DNA of 38,183 bases from Deltaproteobacteria bacterium (GCA_016936905.1 JAFGWZ010000097.1:1-38183), one strand, 5' to 3'. Positions 7,345 to 17,925 are shown, numbered from the stretch's first letter. Notes: generated by a model from the letters alone, not told the origin. Numbers and translations are program-made.

Positions 7345-7408
7345 AAAAACGCCTCTGCGGCAAAGCAAATCAGGAAGGGAGGGATTTCCTTGTTAACAGA
7401 GGCGTTTT
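7345..7408. terminator. Bidirectional terminator between the asparaginase-like gene and ftsZ
   Basis: AAAAACGCCTCTG (7345-7357) pairs with CAGAGGCGTTTT (7397-7408), a 12-bp inverted repeat with A-runs on the left and T-runs on the right, so it can end transcription from both strands. The loop is unusually large (39 bases) and contains a smaller inverted pair, AGGAA with TTCCT. It separates two convergent transcription units. Confidence 0.8.
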
Positions 7409-7557
7409 CAGCGAAATAATCAAACGTTGTAAACGATCAAATCCTCCATATCGATGTCGTGGCATTGCGGCCGAGAAACCGGCTGCATATCCGCCGCTCA
7501 TGCCACCTTGTATGGTCATACCGATCTTTCATAGAAAGATTCCGTTGCGGCGGGGCC

Positions 7558-8712
7558 CTAATCGGCCTGTCTCCTCAGAAATGTTGGAACCTCATAATCT
7601 GTTATCTGATCATCGTCGATAAGCCCCATTTTTACGACCACCGGCTTATCGGCGCTCTTTTCTTTTCTCATGAATGCCGGCGTTGAAAGATCTTCCCGCT
7701 TGTTATAGCTCACATAACTTGAGATCGATGGAATTTCCTGTTTCTTTCGGCTTTTCGCATCGAAACCTGTGGCGATCACGGTAATTCGTATATCGTCACC
7801 CATGGTTTCGTCGATAACCGTACCGAAGATAATATTCGCATCATCGTGCGCTTCACTCTGCACAAGGGTGGACGCCTCGTTGACCTCAAAGAGTGTCATA
7901 TCCGGCCCCCCCGTGATGTTCAGCAGGACTCCGCGGGCTCCCTGAATGGTATTGTCTTCCAGCAGGGGAGATGAAACGGCTTTCTGCGCCGCTTCCACCG
8001 CTCTGTTTTCACCGCTGGCAATGCCTGTTCCCATCAGGGCAAGGCCCATTTCGCACATGACATTTTTCACGTCGGCAAAATCCAGGTTTATCAGGCCGGG
8101 CACCATGATAAGATCAGAGATTCCCTTAACGGCATAGTACAGGATATCATCGGCCTTTTTAAATGCATCCAGGAGCGACATATTTCGGCCGCCGATACTG
8201 AGCAGTCTCTGGTTGGGAATAACGATCAACGTATCGACCGTTTCTTTGAGGGCGGCGATTCCCTCTTCAGACTGTCGCTCTCTCTTTTTCCCTTCAAACA
8301 GAAACGGCTTTGTAACGACCGCCACAGTAAGGGCTCCCAGCTCCTTGGCAATCTCCGCAACCACGGGAGCTCCGCCGGTGCCCGTTCCTCCTCCAAGGCC
8401 CGCTGTGATGAATACCATGTCGGCGCCGCTGAGATGATCCCTTATCATGTCCCGCGATTCAATAGCCGATCGTTTCCCCACATCGGGGTCGGACCCAGCT
8501 CCCAGCCCCCTGGTTATCTCAGCTCCCAGTTGGATCTTGATGGGCGACTGAGACGCCGCGAGGGCCTGCGAATCGGTGTTGGCCGCGATAAAATCGACCC
8601 CATTGAGGTCATATGATATCATCATGTTAACGGCATTCCCGCCTCCGCCTCCGACACCTACAACTTTGATTTTCGCATCATTCTCTTTTCCCGCATCAAA
8701 CAGTTCAAACAT
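7558..8712 (-). CDS. ftsZ: Cell division GTPase FtsZ
   Basis: FtsZ is the tubulin-like GTPase that forms the cytoplasmic Z-ring. The 384-residue protein has the nucleotide-binding stretch [12 protein letters not shown] (18-29), the tubulin signature [11 protein letters not shown] (107-117) and the T7-loop region [11 protein letters not shown]. The C-terminal peptide [13 protein letters not shown] is nearly the E. coli sequence that binds FtsA and ZipA. A second similar motif, LSTPAFMRK, lies within the linker at about 342-350. The start has AGGGAGGG upstream. It is the last gene of the dcw operon, 17 bases after ftsA. Confidence 0.98.
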   Translation of the reverse strand: MFELFDAGKENDAKIKVVGVGGGGGNAVNMMISYDLNGVDFIAANTDSQALAASQSPIKIQLGAEITRGLGAGSDPDVGKRSAIESRDMIRDHLSGADMVFITAGLGGGTGTGGAPVVAEIAKELGALTVAVVTKPFLFEGKKRERQSEEGIAALKETVDTLIVIPNQRLLSIGGRNMSLLDAFKKADDILYYAVKGISDLIMVPGLINLDFADVKNVMCEMGLALMGTGIASGENRAVEAAQKAVSSPLLEDNTIQGARGVLLNITGGPDMTLFEVNEASTLVQSEAHDDANIIFGTVIDETMGDDIRITVIATGFDAKSRKKQEIPSISSYVSYNKREDLSTPAFMRKEKSADKPVVVKMGLIDDDQITDYEVPTFLRRQAD

Positions 8713-8729
8713 ACGACAATCCCTCCCTT

Positions 8730-9956
8730 CTAAAAATAATCAGTAAACCATTTTTTCATTCTGCGAATGATTCCCGTTATTATATTGCCCTCACGCTTCT
8801 TGAAGACCCGTATCGATTTATTTTTATGCCCGTGAAGCACTAATCCGACCCCAGTGGCATAAAGCGGACTGTTCACCACATCGGTCAAACCTCCGATGCT
8901 GATTGGAACCCCCCGTCGGACCGGCATGTTGAACACCTGCTCCCCCAGTTCTATGACGCCTTCCATGATGGCCGTTCCTCCCGTCAGGACAACGCCGGCA
9001 GCGAGAAGATCTTCATACCCCGACTTGATGACCTCGCGATGGGCCAGTCTGAGTATTTCTTCGATCCTCGGTTCTACAATTTCTCCCAGAATATGCCGTG
9101 CCACCTTCCGGGGGGTCCGCCCGCCGACACTGGGGACTTCGATCGTGTCATCAGCGGGAATAAGGGGCGTGTAAGCGCACCCGTACTTGATCTTGATCTT
9201 TTCAGCCTCATTCATTGGTGTCCGCAAACCGACGGCGATGTCATTGGTCAGATAGTCTCCCCCAAGCGGCAGTACCGACGTGTGTTTGATGCTTCCCTCG
9301 GCGAACACGGCGATATCGGTGGTCCCGCCGCCGATATCGATGATGGCGACCCCCAGTTCCTTCTCATCCTGGCTGAGCACCGCCTCGCTCGATGCCAGAG
9401 GTTCAAGGACGACATCGTTCACGTCGAGCCCCACTCGATTGACTGACTTTATGATGTTCTGTATCGAGGTAACGGACCCGATGACGACATGAACCTTCGC
9501 CTCGAGCCTCACGCCGGACATACCGATGGGATCTTTCACGCCGTCCTGATTATCGACAATGAAATACTGAGGAATGATATGGAGGATCTCCCGATCCAGA
9601 GGTATCGCCAACGCCTTGGCGGCTTCGATAGCCCGGCGGACGTCATCCTCATCGACCTCCCTCCCCTTGACGGCGACAATACCATGGCTGTTCATGCCTT
9701 CGATGTGGCTTCCCGCAATGCCCGCATAAACGGATCCTATTTCAGTGCCCGACATGAGTTCTGCCTCTTCGATGGCGTTTTTTATCGATTCAACGGTACT
9801 GTCGATATTGACGACCACGCCCTTGCGCAAACCTTGAGACGGATGAGTTCCTATCCCGATAATGTCGATTCCCGAATCGGTTACCTCTCCAACGACGGCA
9901 CATGTTTTCGTTGTTCCGATATCCAGCCCGATAATCATGTTACCCCGTTTCGCCAT
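8730..9956 (-). CDS. ftsA: Cell division protein FtsA
   Basis: FtsA is the actin-fold ATPase that tethers FtsZ to the inner membrane and recruits late division proteins. The 408-residue protein begins with the phosphate-1 loop [17 protein letters not shown] and carries the phosphate-2 motif [16 protein letters not shown] and the adenosine motif [12 protein letters not shown]. The C-terminus, [13 protein letters not shown], is a basic amphipathic helix of the membrane-targeting type. Length and gene order match the family. It sits 49 bases after ftsQ and 17 before ftsZ. Confidence 0.97.
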   Translation of the reverse strand: MAKRGNMIIGLDIGTTKTCAVVGEVTDSGIDIIGIGTHPSQGLRKGVVVNIDSTVESIKNAIEEAELMSGTEIGSVYAGIAGSHIEGMNSHGIVAVKGREVDEDDVRRAIEAAKALAIPLDREILHIIPQYFIVDNQDGVKDPIGMSGVRLEAKVHVVIGSVTSIQNIIKSVNRVGLDVNDVVLEPLASSEAVLSQDEKELGVAIIDIGGGTTDIAVFAEGSIKHTSVLPLGGDYLTNDIAVGLRTPMNEAEKIKIKYGCAYTPLIPADDTIEVPSVGGRTPRKVARHILGEIVEPRIEEILRLAHREVIKSGYEDLLAAGVVLTGGTAIMEGVIELGEQVFNMPVRRGVPISIGGLTDVVNSPLYATGVGLVLHGHKNKSIRVFKKREGNIITGIIRRMKKWFTDYF

Positions 9957-10005
9957 TCATCCATCCACCTTTCATCAGATTTATCCGCCCCCAAAACTCC
10001 CGTGC

Positions 10006-10839
10006 CTATGCTTCGAAACTCCTGGCCGAGCGATCATGCTTGAACAGGATACTTTCTTTGACGATCACTTTATCCACATCGGTGAGATCGATGGAAACCG
10101 CCCCTCTCCTATTGCGCCTGCCCAAATCGACAAGAATGGGCTGCAATCGCTCCAGCTTTCGTCGATAGTTTCCAAAACCTACCTGAAGACAGACACCGCT
10201 GTCGGTAAAGATGGAGAAACCATAGTCCCTGTCGCCGAAAATCTCTGAAACGTTCTGAATCATGGGATAGGTCCTCCGCTGGCTCAGATATTGGAGTAGC
10301 TGGAGAGCCTTACCAACAAGATCACGATCGAGGATTGCTTCAGACCACATTCCGTTCACCACCGGTAATGTTACGTTGTCGCCCTTCTCCGCCTGTTTGA
10401 AAATCTCTCCGTGCCAGTCCATGATGTGCAGATTTCCCTCGATGAGTACAAATGCCGCAGGTTCTCTCTCAGCGACCTGGATGACCAGCCGATTGGGGAG
10501 TTCTATCCCTATGCTCACGTCCCTTATCCACGGATGGGCTTCTATCTTCCTGGATACCTCCCCCCTGTTTACTGTCCATATATTCTCGGTAAGACCGATA
10601 CCGGACAGGCGCAGGATATCACTTTCAGCCATCCGCACCGTCCCGTTCACCGTGACGGTCTCGACCCGAAAGAAGGAAGCGGTTATTACCACGTTGTACC
10701 CATAGACCATGACGATAGCGACGATCCCGGTCACCATGATCAATACCGTCGACCGGACAACATCTCCAAAGATCTTCCCCGACCGCCGTTTCAGTCTGTT
10801 TTTCCGCGTTCCTATAATCGCGGTGAGTGATGATGCCAT
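10006..10839 (-). CDS. ftsQ: Cell division protein FtsQ
   Basis: FtsQ is the bitopic inner-membrane protein that links the early Z-ring to FtsB/FtsL and the septal synthase. The 277-residue protein has a basic cytoplasmic N-terminus (about 1-28), one transmembrane helix (about 30-55, TVLIMVTGIVAIVMVYGY), a POTRA domain beginning at FFRVETVTVNGTVRM and ending near VIQVAEREPAAFV, and a C-terminal FtsQ beta domain. Its ATG overlaps the murB stop in a TAATG arrangement, which suggests translational coupling. Confidence 0.93.
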   Translation of the reverse strand: MASSLTAIIGTRKNRLKRRSGKIFGDVVRSTVLIMVTGIVAIVMVYGYNVVITASFFRVETVTVNGTVRMAESDILRLSGIGLTENIWTVNRGEVSRKIEAHPWIRDVSIGIELPNRLVIQVAEREPAAFVLIEGNLHIMDWHGEIFKQAEKGDNVTLPVVNGMWSEAILDRDLVGKALQLLQYLSQRRTYPMIQNVSEIFGDRDYGFSIFTDSGVCLQVGFGNYRRKLERLQPILVDLGRRNRRGAVSIDLTDVDKVIVKESILFKHDRSARSFEA

Positions 10840-11762
10840 TACAGGTCTCCGATGATTTTTATCTCCGGCTCAAGAACGATCCCTGTTTCCTTCTCCACCC
10901 GTGCGGTGATGACTTCGATAAGATGCAGGATATCCATGCAGGTCGCGTCCCCCAGATTAACGATAAAATTGCCGTGCTGTTCCGACACCTGGGCACCACC
11001 GATCCGCATCCCCTTCAGGCCGACCTCATCGATGATCCTTCCGGCGGGGATATCCTTCGGATTCTTAAACACCGAACCGGCATTCCCATATCCCATGGGA
11101 TGTTTGCTTTTTCTCATCGAGATAATCTCCCCGACCCTGCGTCGAATCTCCTCATCCCTCCCCTTTTTCAGGTGAAAGACGGCGGAAACAATAATTGATC
11201 CTTCCTTCATCACAAGATTTCGATATTCGAAGGTGAGATCGGCCCGGTGCTTAGTGTTCATCATTCCGTTTTCATCGATGAACCCTACCTCCGAAATCAC
11301 GTCCTTCAGTTCGCTCCCATAGGCACCGGCATTCATGCGCACCGCGCCGCCGATGCTGCCCGGAATACCGGCGCAGAACTCCATACCGGTGAGGGATTCC
11401 CGCGTCGCCCGCTCCACAATCCTGGACAATGAAACGCCTGCCTCCCCGTAGATGAATCCATTGCCTTCACCCTTCCGTTCCACCGTCATGGCCTCCAGAC
11501 GTCGGAGTGATACAACAGCTCCCCGGTAACCGCCGTCCCGCACGATCAGATTGGTACAGTTTCCCACGGGAATAAAAGGTATTGCATATTCAAAAAGGCA
11601 GTTTATTACCTTCCTGACCTCGTCAACGCTTTCCGGTTCGATGAACAGATCGGCTGGTCCGCCCACTCCCATCGACGTATGACGGGCCATGCTCTCGTTC
11701 CGTCGAATCTTTCCGGAAATGAGTCCATCTATCTCTTTCATGAATTCGCCGTCGTACGCCAT
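10839..11762 (-). CDS. murB: UDP-N-acetylenolpyruvoylglucosamine reductase MurB
   Basis: MurB uses NADPH and FAD to reduce UDP-GlcNAc-enolpyruvate to UDP-MurNAc in the cytoplasm. The 307-residue protein shows the FAD-binding motifs ARHTSMGVGGPADLF and PVGNCTNLIVRDGG. It also has CAGIPGSIGGAVRMNAGAYG, the proton-donor serine region NAGSVFKNP and the late acidic motif LEPEIKIIG. The Tyr loop insert typical of E. coli-type MurB is not obvious, so it looks like the shorter subtype. It lies nine bases after murC. A second ATG seven codons in could be the real start. Confidence 0.96.
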   Translation of the reverse strand: MAYDGEFMKEIDGLISGKIRRNESMARHTSMGVGGPADLFIEPESVDEVRKVINCLFEYAIPFIPVGNCTNLIVRDGGYRGAVVSLRRLEAMTVERKGEGNGFIYGEAGVSLSRIVERATRESLTGMEFCAGIPGSIGGAVRMNAGAYGSELKDVISEVGFIDENGMMNTKHRADLTFEYRNLVMKEGSIIVSAVFHLKKGRDEEIRRRVGEIISMRKSKHPMGYGNAGSVFKNPKDIPAGRIIDEVGLKGMRIGGAQVSEQHGNFIVNLGDATCMDILHLIEVITARVEKETGIVLEPEIKIIGDL

Positions 11763-11771
11763 TTCCCGCTC

Positions 11772-13142
11772 TTATCCGTTCGTTTTTATAAACTGTTCAC
11801 CGACTTTCCACACCGTCCCGGCACCGACGGTCATGACTACATCGCCGGGCTTCGTTATATCCATCAAATGGGCAACGATATCGTCAAACGCCGGCAGATA
11901 GGTGACGTTCCTGTGTCCCCGGTCCGCTATGCCCCGGGCGAGATTCTCAGCGGTGACGCCTTCAATGGGCTGTTCGCTGGCGGCATAAATATCGGTAACA
12001 ACAAGGACATCGGCATCTCCGAACGCACCGAGGAACTCATTAAAGAGCCCCTTTGTCCTGGTGTACCGGTGAGGCTGAAAGACAACAACCAGCCTCCTTC
12101 CTGCCCAGACCTGCCGAGCCGCTTTCAGTGTCGCCATAATCTCTGTCGGATGATGGCCATAGTCATCCACCACGGTCATTCCCCGTACGTCTCCTTTAAC
12201 CTCCAGGCGCCGCTGAACGCCGGAGAAACTGCCGATTCCGTCGGTGATGGCGGCAAAGTCCATTTCAAGTTCTCTCGCCACGGCGATCGCGGCGACGGAG
12301 TTACAGACGTTATAGATACCGGGCACATTCAACGAAATGAAACCGAGAAAATTCTTTTTGTACCACAGGGAAAACCGCGACCCCGATCCCTGGAATGAAA
12401 TATCCGTCGCCTGGTAGTCAACGCCTTCTGAGAGTCCGTAGGTAATAAATCTTCTCTTTATCCTCGGCAGAATCTCTTTGACATTTTCATCATCACCGCA
12501 GAGTATGGTGACGCCGTAAAATGGGACCAGGTTCGCAAACTCCACAAAGGCTTCCTTGATTTCATCGATTCCGGAAAAATGATCGAGATGTTCCAACTCG
12601 ATGTTGGTGATCACCGCGATATAGGGGCTCAGTTTCAGAAAAGATTTGTCGCTTTCATCAGCCTCGGCAACGATCACATCACCGCCTCCCAGTCGAGCGT
12701 TGCTTCCGATGCTCGCCAGTTTCCCACCGATCACCATCGTCGGATCAAGTCCCCCATGGGCCATCACCGTTGAGATCATCGACGTTGTCGTCGTCTTTCC
12801 ATGGGTGCCGGACACGGCAACGGATACTTTCATTTTAAGCAGTTCAGCGAGCATTTCCGCTCGCGGTATAACCGGTATGTTCCGTTCCTGCGCCTCAATA
12901 ACTTCAGGATTATCCGCCATTATGGCCGTCGATGTGACGACCACATCAACCTTCCCCAGATTGGCCGGATCGTGACCGTAGTATATGTTCGCCCCCATCG
13001 ATGCCAGACGCTCCGTGATGTCCGATCGTCCTACATCTGAACCGCTGATCGTATAGCCAAGATTCAACAATACCTCGGCGATCCCGCTCATACCGATACC
13101 GCCGATGCCGATAAAATAAATATGTTTCACCCTTCGTTTCAT
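11772..13142 (-). CDS. murC: UDP-N-acetylmuramate-L-alanine ligase MurC
   Basis: MurC adds the first amino acid, L-alanine, to UDP-MurNAc using ATP. The 456-residue protein has the Rossmann-type UDP-binding start IYFIGIGGIGMSGIAE, the ATP loop SGTHGKTTTTSM (111-122), the metal-site region VAEADESDKSF and the ligase C-terminal domain signature DDYGHHPTEI. Length fits the family. In the operon it follows murG after 61 bases, one of the larger gaps in the cluster, and precedes murB. Confidence 0.97.
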   Translation of the reverse strand: MKRRVKHIYFIGIGGIGMSGIAEVLLNLGYTISGSDVGRSDITERLASMGANIYYGHDPANLGKVDVVVTSTAIMADNPEVIEAQERNIPVIPRAEMLAELLKMKVSVAVSGTHGKTTTTSMISTVMAHGGLDPTMVIGGKLASIGSNARLGGGDVIVAEADESDKSFLKLSPYIAVITNIELEHLDHFSGIDEIKEAFVEFANLVPFYGVTILCGDDENVKEILPRIKRRFITYGLSEGVDYQATDISFQGSGSRFSLWYKKNFLGFISLNVPGIYNVCNSVAAIAVARELEMDFAAITDGIGSFSGVQRRLEVKGDVRGMTVVDDYGHHPTEIMATLKAARQVWAGRRLVVVFQPHRYTRTKGLFNEFLGAFGDADVLVVTDIYAASEQPIEGVTAENLARGIADRGHRNVTYLPAFDDIVAHLMDITKPGDVVMTVGAGTVWKVGEQFIKTNG

Positions 13143-13203
13143 TCAGTCGGCCCTCCACCGGACAGTCGATGAATATTCATGATATTGTCCACTATACGGT
13201 TAA

Positions 13204-14310
13204 TCACCATTCAGTTCTCCCTATGGTGTGCCAGCAATCATCAACGATGCGGGTCGCCGCGTCGGCGGTGCCTGACGCCCTCGCCCGTTCCCCCATTGCC
13301 GCCAGGATCTCCCGGTCCTTGAGCAGCCACTGGAGCATGTCCGCCAATGCCTCTCCCGTGAGGTCTTTCTCCAGTATCAGCTTTGCCGCGCCAGCATCGA
13401 CAAGAACCTGGGCATTCAACCGCTGGTGATCACCAACCGCATGAGCGAAGGGAATGAATATTGCCGGCTTTCCGCTTACCATTACTTCGGCCACCGTTGT
13501 CGCTCCCGCCCTCCACACAAGCAGATCGGCTTCGTCGTACGCCGTCGCCATATCGTTTATAAACGGGGACACCCGGGCATCGATCCCATGCGCTCGGTAC
13601 GCATCAGCGACAGTCTCCGCGTCGGCCGATCCGGTCTGATGAATAAACCGAAGCGGTCCCTGAATCTTTTTCAGTAAGGGCATGGCCGCCACCACCGCAT
13701 CATTGATGGCATGGGCCCCCTGGCTCCCTCCGAAGATAAGAATGGTGAGATGTTCAGACCTCGCCACCCGCCGCCCGCTTTTCCTCTCAACGAAACTCTT
13801 CCTGACAGGATTCCCCGTTACGAGAACTTTATTCGTGTTGAACCACCGGGCGGTTTCGGGAAATGTCACGTATATCCGGTCCACAAACCTGCCGAGGATC
13901 CTGTTTGTCATGCCCGGAACGGCATTCTGTTCTGCGATCGCCGTGGCAATTCCCATATAATGAGCAGCTATGACCGCCGGCCCCGAGGCGTAGCCGCCTA
14001 CCCCGATTACCGCGTGGGGATTGAACGAGCCGATGATGTTCCGGGATTGAACAATGCTCATGGGTATCTTCATGATGTTTCCCATGGTCTTCATCACCCC
14101 CATCCCCCTGATCCCCGCAACGTCGATCGTCTGCAGCCTGTATCCCATACCGTGAAGGATTCTTTTTTCCAGGCCCCTGTCCGTTCCGATAAACAGAATC
14201 TCATTGTCCTGGTTCCGCCGGGATATTTCCTCGGCGATGGCAATACCGGGGAAAAGGTGTCCTCCCGTCCCCCCACCGGCAATGATGACTTTCACAGGCT
14301 CATCCATCAT
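13204..14310 (-). CDS. murG: Lipid II synthase MurG (UDP-GlcNAc transferase)
   Basis: MurG transfers GlcNAc from UDP-GlcNAc to lipid I on the inner face of the membrane, giving lipid II. The sequence shows IIAGGGTGGHLFPG, AEQNAVPGMTNR, the G-loop IFGGSQGA, WRAGATTVAEVM and HAVGDHQRLNAQ, all hallmarks of this GT28 enzyme. I chose the ATG at 14310, which places the first Gly-rich loop about ten residues in, as in E. coli MurG. The frame stays open to a GTG at 14361, overlapping the ftsW end, with GGCGG before it; that longer start is possible. The gives-or-takes is 17 residues. Confidence 0.93.
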   Translation of the reverse strand: MMDEPVKVIIAGGGTGGHLFPGIAIAEEISRRNQDNEILFIGTDRGLEKRILHGMGYRLQTIDVAGIRGMGVMKTMGNIMKIPMSIVQSRNIIGSFNPHAVIGVGGYASGPAVIAAHYMGIATAIAEQNAVPGMTNRILGRFVDRIYVTFPETARWFNTNKVLVTGNPVRKSFVERKSGRRVARSEHLTILIFGGSQGAHAINDAVVAAMPLLKKIQGPLRFIHQTGSADAETVADAYRAHGIDARVSPFINDMATAYDEADLLVWRAGATTVAEVMVSGKPAIFIPFAHAVGDHQRLNAQVLVDAGAAKLILEKDLTGEALADMLQWLLKDREILAAMGERARASGTADAATRIVDDCWHTIGRTEW

Positions 14311-14347
14311 AACATCCCGCGCGGCCGCCGTATCGATGCAACGGCAC

Positions 14348-15475
14348 TCACTCTGCCTCACCCGCCTGAACGGACGATGAAATATTCAATAACACCCCGA
14401 TCATTGACATACTTATGATGAGGGACGTTCCGCCGTAACTCAGGAAAGGTAGCGCAAGCCCTTTCGTCGGAAGCAACCCCATAACGCACGCCATATTGAT
14501 AAAGACCTCCACGGCAATAATAACCGTCAGCCCCCCGGCGAGGAGGGTTCCGAAGAGGTCGGCCGAAGCCAGTGAAATCATGAAGCCTCGAACAATCAGG
14601 ATGGCAAACAGGAAAATCACCGCCGTGACAGCGACAAACCCTCCTTCCTCCGCGATAACCGAAAATATGAAATCGGTGTGCGGTTCGGGAAGATAAAACA
14701 ATTTCTGCATGCTGTTCCCCACTCCGACGCCGAAGGTGCCGCCGGATCCGAAGGATATAAACGACTGTATGATCTGAAAACCAGTATTGTTGGGATCCTG
14801 CCACGGATCGAGAAACGAAAGGAGGCGTTTCAGGCGATAGCTTTTATACATGATCAGCGCGATACCCACCGGGAGAAATGCGGCCATAACGCCGGATATA
14901 TAGAGGATGCGGCATCCCGCAAGAAAGAGCATTGACATCATAACGATCATTATAACCACTGAGGTTCCGAAATCGGGCTGGAGAAGGGTCATGCCGATCA
15001 TGGCAAAGGTAATGACCAACGGCACGAGAAATACCTTGTGGAATTCCCTGATATGCTCCGATTTCTTCGTGAAGAAATGGGCGAGGAACAGAACGAGCGC
15101 CACCTTCACCACTTCCGTGGCCTGAAATGAAAATCCCCCGATACGGATCCATCTGGTGGCTCCGCCCACGGTGATACCGAAACCGGGAATCAGCACCAGG
15201 ACGAGGAGGGCAAATGAAAGGACGATCCCAAGATAGGCGCCTTTTCGAATGTGCCGATAGGGAATTTTCGACATGATGCTCATCGCCACCAATCCTAAAA
15301 ACACGAACACCAGTTGCTTCTTGAGAAAAAAATACTCATCATGACGCTGTTCCATGGCCATGAATGAGCTCGCGCTGTATACCATGACTGTCCCGATGGT
15401 AACGAGGGCAAGTGTGACAAGCACCAGAATGAGATCGTATTGTCGTTCCTCTTCGGCTCGTTTCCTCACGGCCAC
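14348..15475 (-). CDS. ftsW: Septal peptidoglycan polymerase FtsW (SEDS family)
   Basis: FtsW is the multi-pass SEDS glycosyltransferase that polymerises lipid II at the septum together with FtsI. The protein has about ten hydrophobic segments, the sequence VMVYSASS after the first helix, ATRWIRIGGFSFQATEVVKV, LLQPDFGTS and the C-terminal LPFLSYGGTSLI that is diagnostic for the family. I placed the start at the GTG at 15475, just after the murD stop, with GGAAGG in the murD end as ribosome binding site. The frame runs on upstream to 15586 inside murD. The result is 375 residues, normal for FtsW. Confidence 0.94.
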   Translation of the reverse strand: MAVRKRAEEERQYDLILVLVTLALVTIGTVMVYSASSFMAMEQRHDEYFFLKKQLVFVFLGLVAMSIMSKIPYRHIRKGAYLGIVLSFALLVLVLIPGFGITVGGATRWIRIGGFSFQATEVVKVALVLFLAHFFTKKSEHIREFHKVFLVPLVITFAMIGMTLLQPDFGTSVVIMIVMMSMLFLAGCRILYISGVMAAFLPVGIALIMYKSYRLKRLLSFLDPWQDPNNTGFQIIQSFISFGSGGTFGVGVGNSMQKLFYLPEPHTDFIFSVIAEEGGFVAVTAVIFLFAILIVRGFMISLASADLFGTLLAGGLTVIIAVEVFINMACVMGLLPTKGLALPFLSYGGTSLIISMSMIGVLLNISSSVQAGEAE

Positions 15476-15476
15476 A

Positions 15477-16835
15477 TCACCTTCCTTCGACCAGACGGCG
15501 AACGGTCTGCTTAAAGAGATCCCCTCGTTCCTGATAATTATGGAATTCGTCGAAACTGGCGCACCCCGGCGATAACAGCACCGCATCGCCCGGTCGGGAG
15601 CTCGACCATGCCGTATCGATCGCCTCTTTCAGCGTTTCCACCACGACAGTCTTCACGGCATCGCCCAGCATCGTCCGTATGTCGTGCCTCGCCTCTCCAA
15701 AGAGCACCGTCATCCGCGCTTTTTCCTTGAGGGAACCGGCAAGCCGGGCAAAATCTCCCCCCTTGTTCCTCCCGCCAAGGAGCAGGACAACCGGTTTCGA
15801 AAAGGCCTCCAGGGCACGAATGACCGCGTCCACATTTGTTCCTTTCGAATCGTTGTAGAATTCAACCCCCTTGGCTTCCTCCACGAATTCGATCCGATGG
15901 GGCAGGCCACTGAAGGTTTCCAGCGTCCGGCGTACCGCCTGCGGCGGACATCCGCACCGCCGGGCTGCCAGTATGGCTGCCATGATATTTTCATAATTAT
16001 GGTTACCCCGCAGGCGTATGGCATCAATGGGATAGCTCTCCTCCGTTCCTTCTCGCATGCTGCAGCACAGGAAGTTTCCCTTTCTGAACATACCCCGTTC
16101 CACCACCAAGGATGAACTGAACCATGCCACATCGGCAGTCATCATCCCGCCAAGCGAAGCAATCTCCGGATCATCGCCATTGAGTATGGCCAGATCACCG
16201 CCGGTCTGATTCTCAAAAATCCGTTCTTTTGCCCGCCGGTATTCTCCGAACGATCCGTGATAATCGATGTGATCGGGGGTCACATTCAACAGCAGTGATA
16301 TAAAGGGGCGGAACCGGTCGATCCACATGAGCTGGAAGCTGCTCACTTCCACGACGAGATACTCGCACTCATCGTCGTTCCCGGCGATCCCGATCAGGGG
16401 GTTCCCGATATTTCCCCCGACAAACACCTTTTTCCCCCACGATGTGAAAAACTCGCCGATCAGCTCAGTCGTAGTGGTCTTGCCGTTTGTTCCCGTCACG
16501 GCTATGATCGGCGTCTTCACATACCGATATGCCAGTTCAATTTCGCTCATGACCGGGATCCCTCTCTCCCGGGCCGCTCTCAGGAGATGATGAACGGGCG
16601 GAACCCCGGGCGACGGAATCACCAGGTCCACCGCCGACAGCACTTCGTTACCAGGCCCTCCCAGTTTAAGTTCAACGGAAACGTCACCGATTGCCGCGAT
16701 ACCATCCTCCAGTTCGAATGCCTCTTTTTCATCGGCGACGGCCACCGTTGCCCCTTTTCCGGCGCAGAATCGTGCCGTGGCAACACCTGTTCGCCCCAAC
16801 CCGACAATCAATGTTCTACACCCCGACAAATCCAT
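15477..16835 (-). CDS. murD: UDP-N-acetylmuramoyl-L-alanine-D-glutamate ligase MurD
   Basis: MurD adds D-glutamate to UDP-MurNAc-L-Ala. The 452-residue protein has the N-terminal UDP-binding fold (TLIVGLGRTGVATARF), the ATP loop TGTNGKTTTTEL (114-125), the central-domain motif LLNVTPDHIDYHGSF and the C-terminal LPHRIEFV and NDSKGTNVDA motifs typical of MurD. It lies ten bases after mraY, and its stop is interleaved with the ftsW ribosome binding site. Confidence 0.96.
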   Translation of the reverse strand: MDLSGCRTLIVGLGRTGVATARFCAGKGATVAVADEKEAFELEDGIAAIGDVSVELKLGGPGNEVLSAVDLVIPSPGVPPVHHLLRAARERGIPVMSEIELAYRYVKTPIIAVTGTNGKTTTTELIGEFFTSWGKKVFVGGNIGNPLIGIAGNDDECEYLVVEVSSFQLMWIDRFRPFISLLLNVTPDHIDYHGSFGEYRRAKERIFENQTGGDLAILNGDDPEIASLGGMMTADVAWFSSSLVVERGMFRKGNFLCCSMREGTEESYPIDAIRLRGNHNYENIMAAILAARRCGCPPQAVRRTLETFSGLPHRIEFVEEAKGVEFYNDSKGTNVDAVIRALEAFSKPVVLLLGGRNKGGDFARLAGSLKEKARMTVLFGEARHDIRTMLGDAVKTVVVETLKEAIDTAWSSSRPGDAVLLSPGCASFDEFHNYQERGDLFKQTVRRLVEGR

Positions 16836-16845
16836 CGATCGATTT

Positions 16846-17925
16846 TCACCTCAGTTTCAATGTGCTCACCGCCACCAGTGCGAGGATAATCGTAATAATC
16901 CAGAATCGGACGATTACCTTCGGTTCGGGCCACCCCTTCAGCTCAAAGTGATGATGGATGGGGGCCATCCTGAAAATCCTCCTCCCGTTGGATACCTTGA
17001 ACCAGCCCACCTGGAAGATAACCGAAATGGTTTCAATGACAAATATTCCGCCGACGATCGCCAGCAACATCTCCTGCTTGGTGAGAACGGCGAGCGTTCC
17101 CAGGGCGCCGCCCAGCGAGAGAGAACCCACATCTCCCATAAAAATCTGGGCGGGATAGGTGTTATACCAGAGAAATCCTATGCCGGAACCGACCATGGCA
17201 CCGCAGAAAACCGCCAGTTCTCCCGATCCCGCAACGTAGGGTATCTGCAGGTACCCGGAAATCTTTACATTCCCCGAAAAATAGGCAAAGAGAAGATAGG
17301 TGGCGAAACAGATCGTCGCCGGCCCGATTGCAAGCCCGTCGAGGCCGTCCGTCAGATTCACCGCGTTGGCGGCACCGACAATGATGAACACCGAAAAAAG
17401 AATGTATCCTCGCCCGAGGTCGGGCAGGATGGTCTTAAAGAACGGGATGGTAACGGCTGAGTTGAACCCCGGTTTCACATACAGAATGATCCCCACAATA
17501 AGCGCCAGGCAGATTTCTCCGGTAAGCCTCACCGTCCCGGGTATTCCCCGGCTGCTCTTTTTCTTGAGCTTTGAATAATCATCGAGGAATCCGATGATCC
17601 CGTACCCAACGGTTATGAAAAGAACAAGCCAGATATAGTGGATGGTTAGCTTCGACCACAACAGTGTCGATACGACGGTCGAGCATATGATCAGTATTCC
17701 CCCCATCGTCGGCGTTCCCGCCTTTGAGAGGTGGGTATCGGGGCCGTCGGTCCTGATTGTCTGGCCGATCTGCAGTTCCTGAAGTTTCCTGATAAGCCAG
17801 GGTCCGACGAAAAAACAGATGACCAGGGCGGTGATGGTGGCATAGATCGTTCGGAAGGTAATGTACCGAAAGACGTTAAAGTATGAAATTGTATCGCTCA
17901 GCGGGTATAAGATATGATAAATCAC
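16846..17925 (-). CDS. mraY: Phospho-MurNAc-pentapeptide transferase MraY
   Basis: MraY transfers phospho-MurNAc-pentapeptide to undecaprenyl phosphate, making lipid I in the inner membrane. The 359-residue protein has about ten transmembrane helices. Its catalytic and diagnostic motifs are visible: KAGTPTMGG, the aspartate pair [35 protein letters not shown] and PIHHHFE. Its ATG overlaps the murF stop by four bases. Confidence 0.97.
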   Translation of the reverse strand: MIYHILYPLSDTISYFNVFRYITFRTIYATITALVICFFVGPWLIRKLQELQIGQTIRTDGPDTHLSKAGTPTMGGILIICSTVVSTLLWSKLTIHYIWLVLFITVGYGIIGFLDDYSKLKKKSSRGIPGTVRLTGEICLALIVGIILYVKPGFNSAVTIPFFKTILPDLGRGYILFSVFIIVGAANAVNLTDGLDGLAIGPATICFATYLLFAYFSGNVKISGYLQIPYVAGSGELAVFCGAMVGSGIGFLWYNTYPAQIFMGDVGSLSLGGALGTLAVLTKQEMLLAIVGGIFVIETISVIFQVGWFKVSNGRRIFRMAPIHHHFELKGWPEPKVIVRFWIITIILALVAVSTLKLR

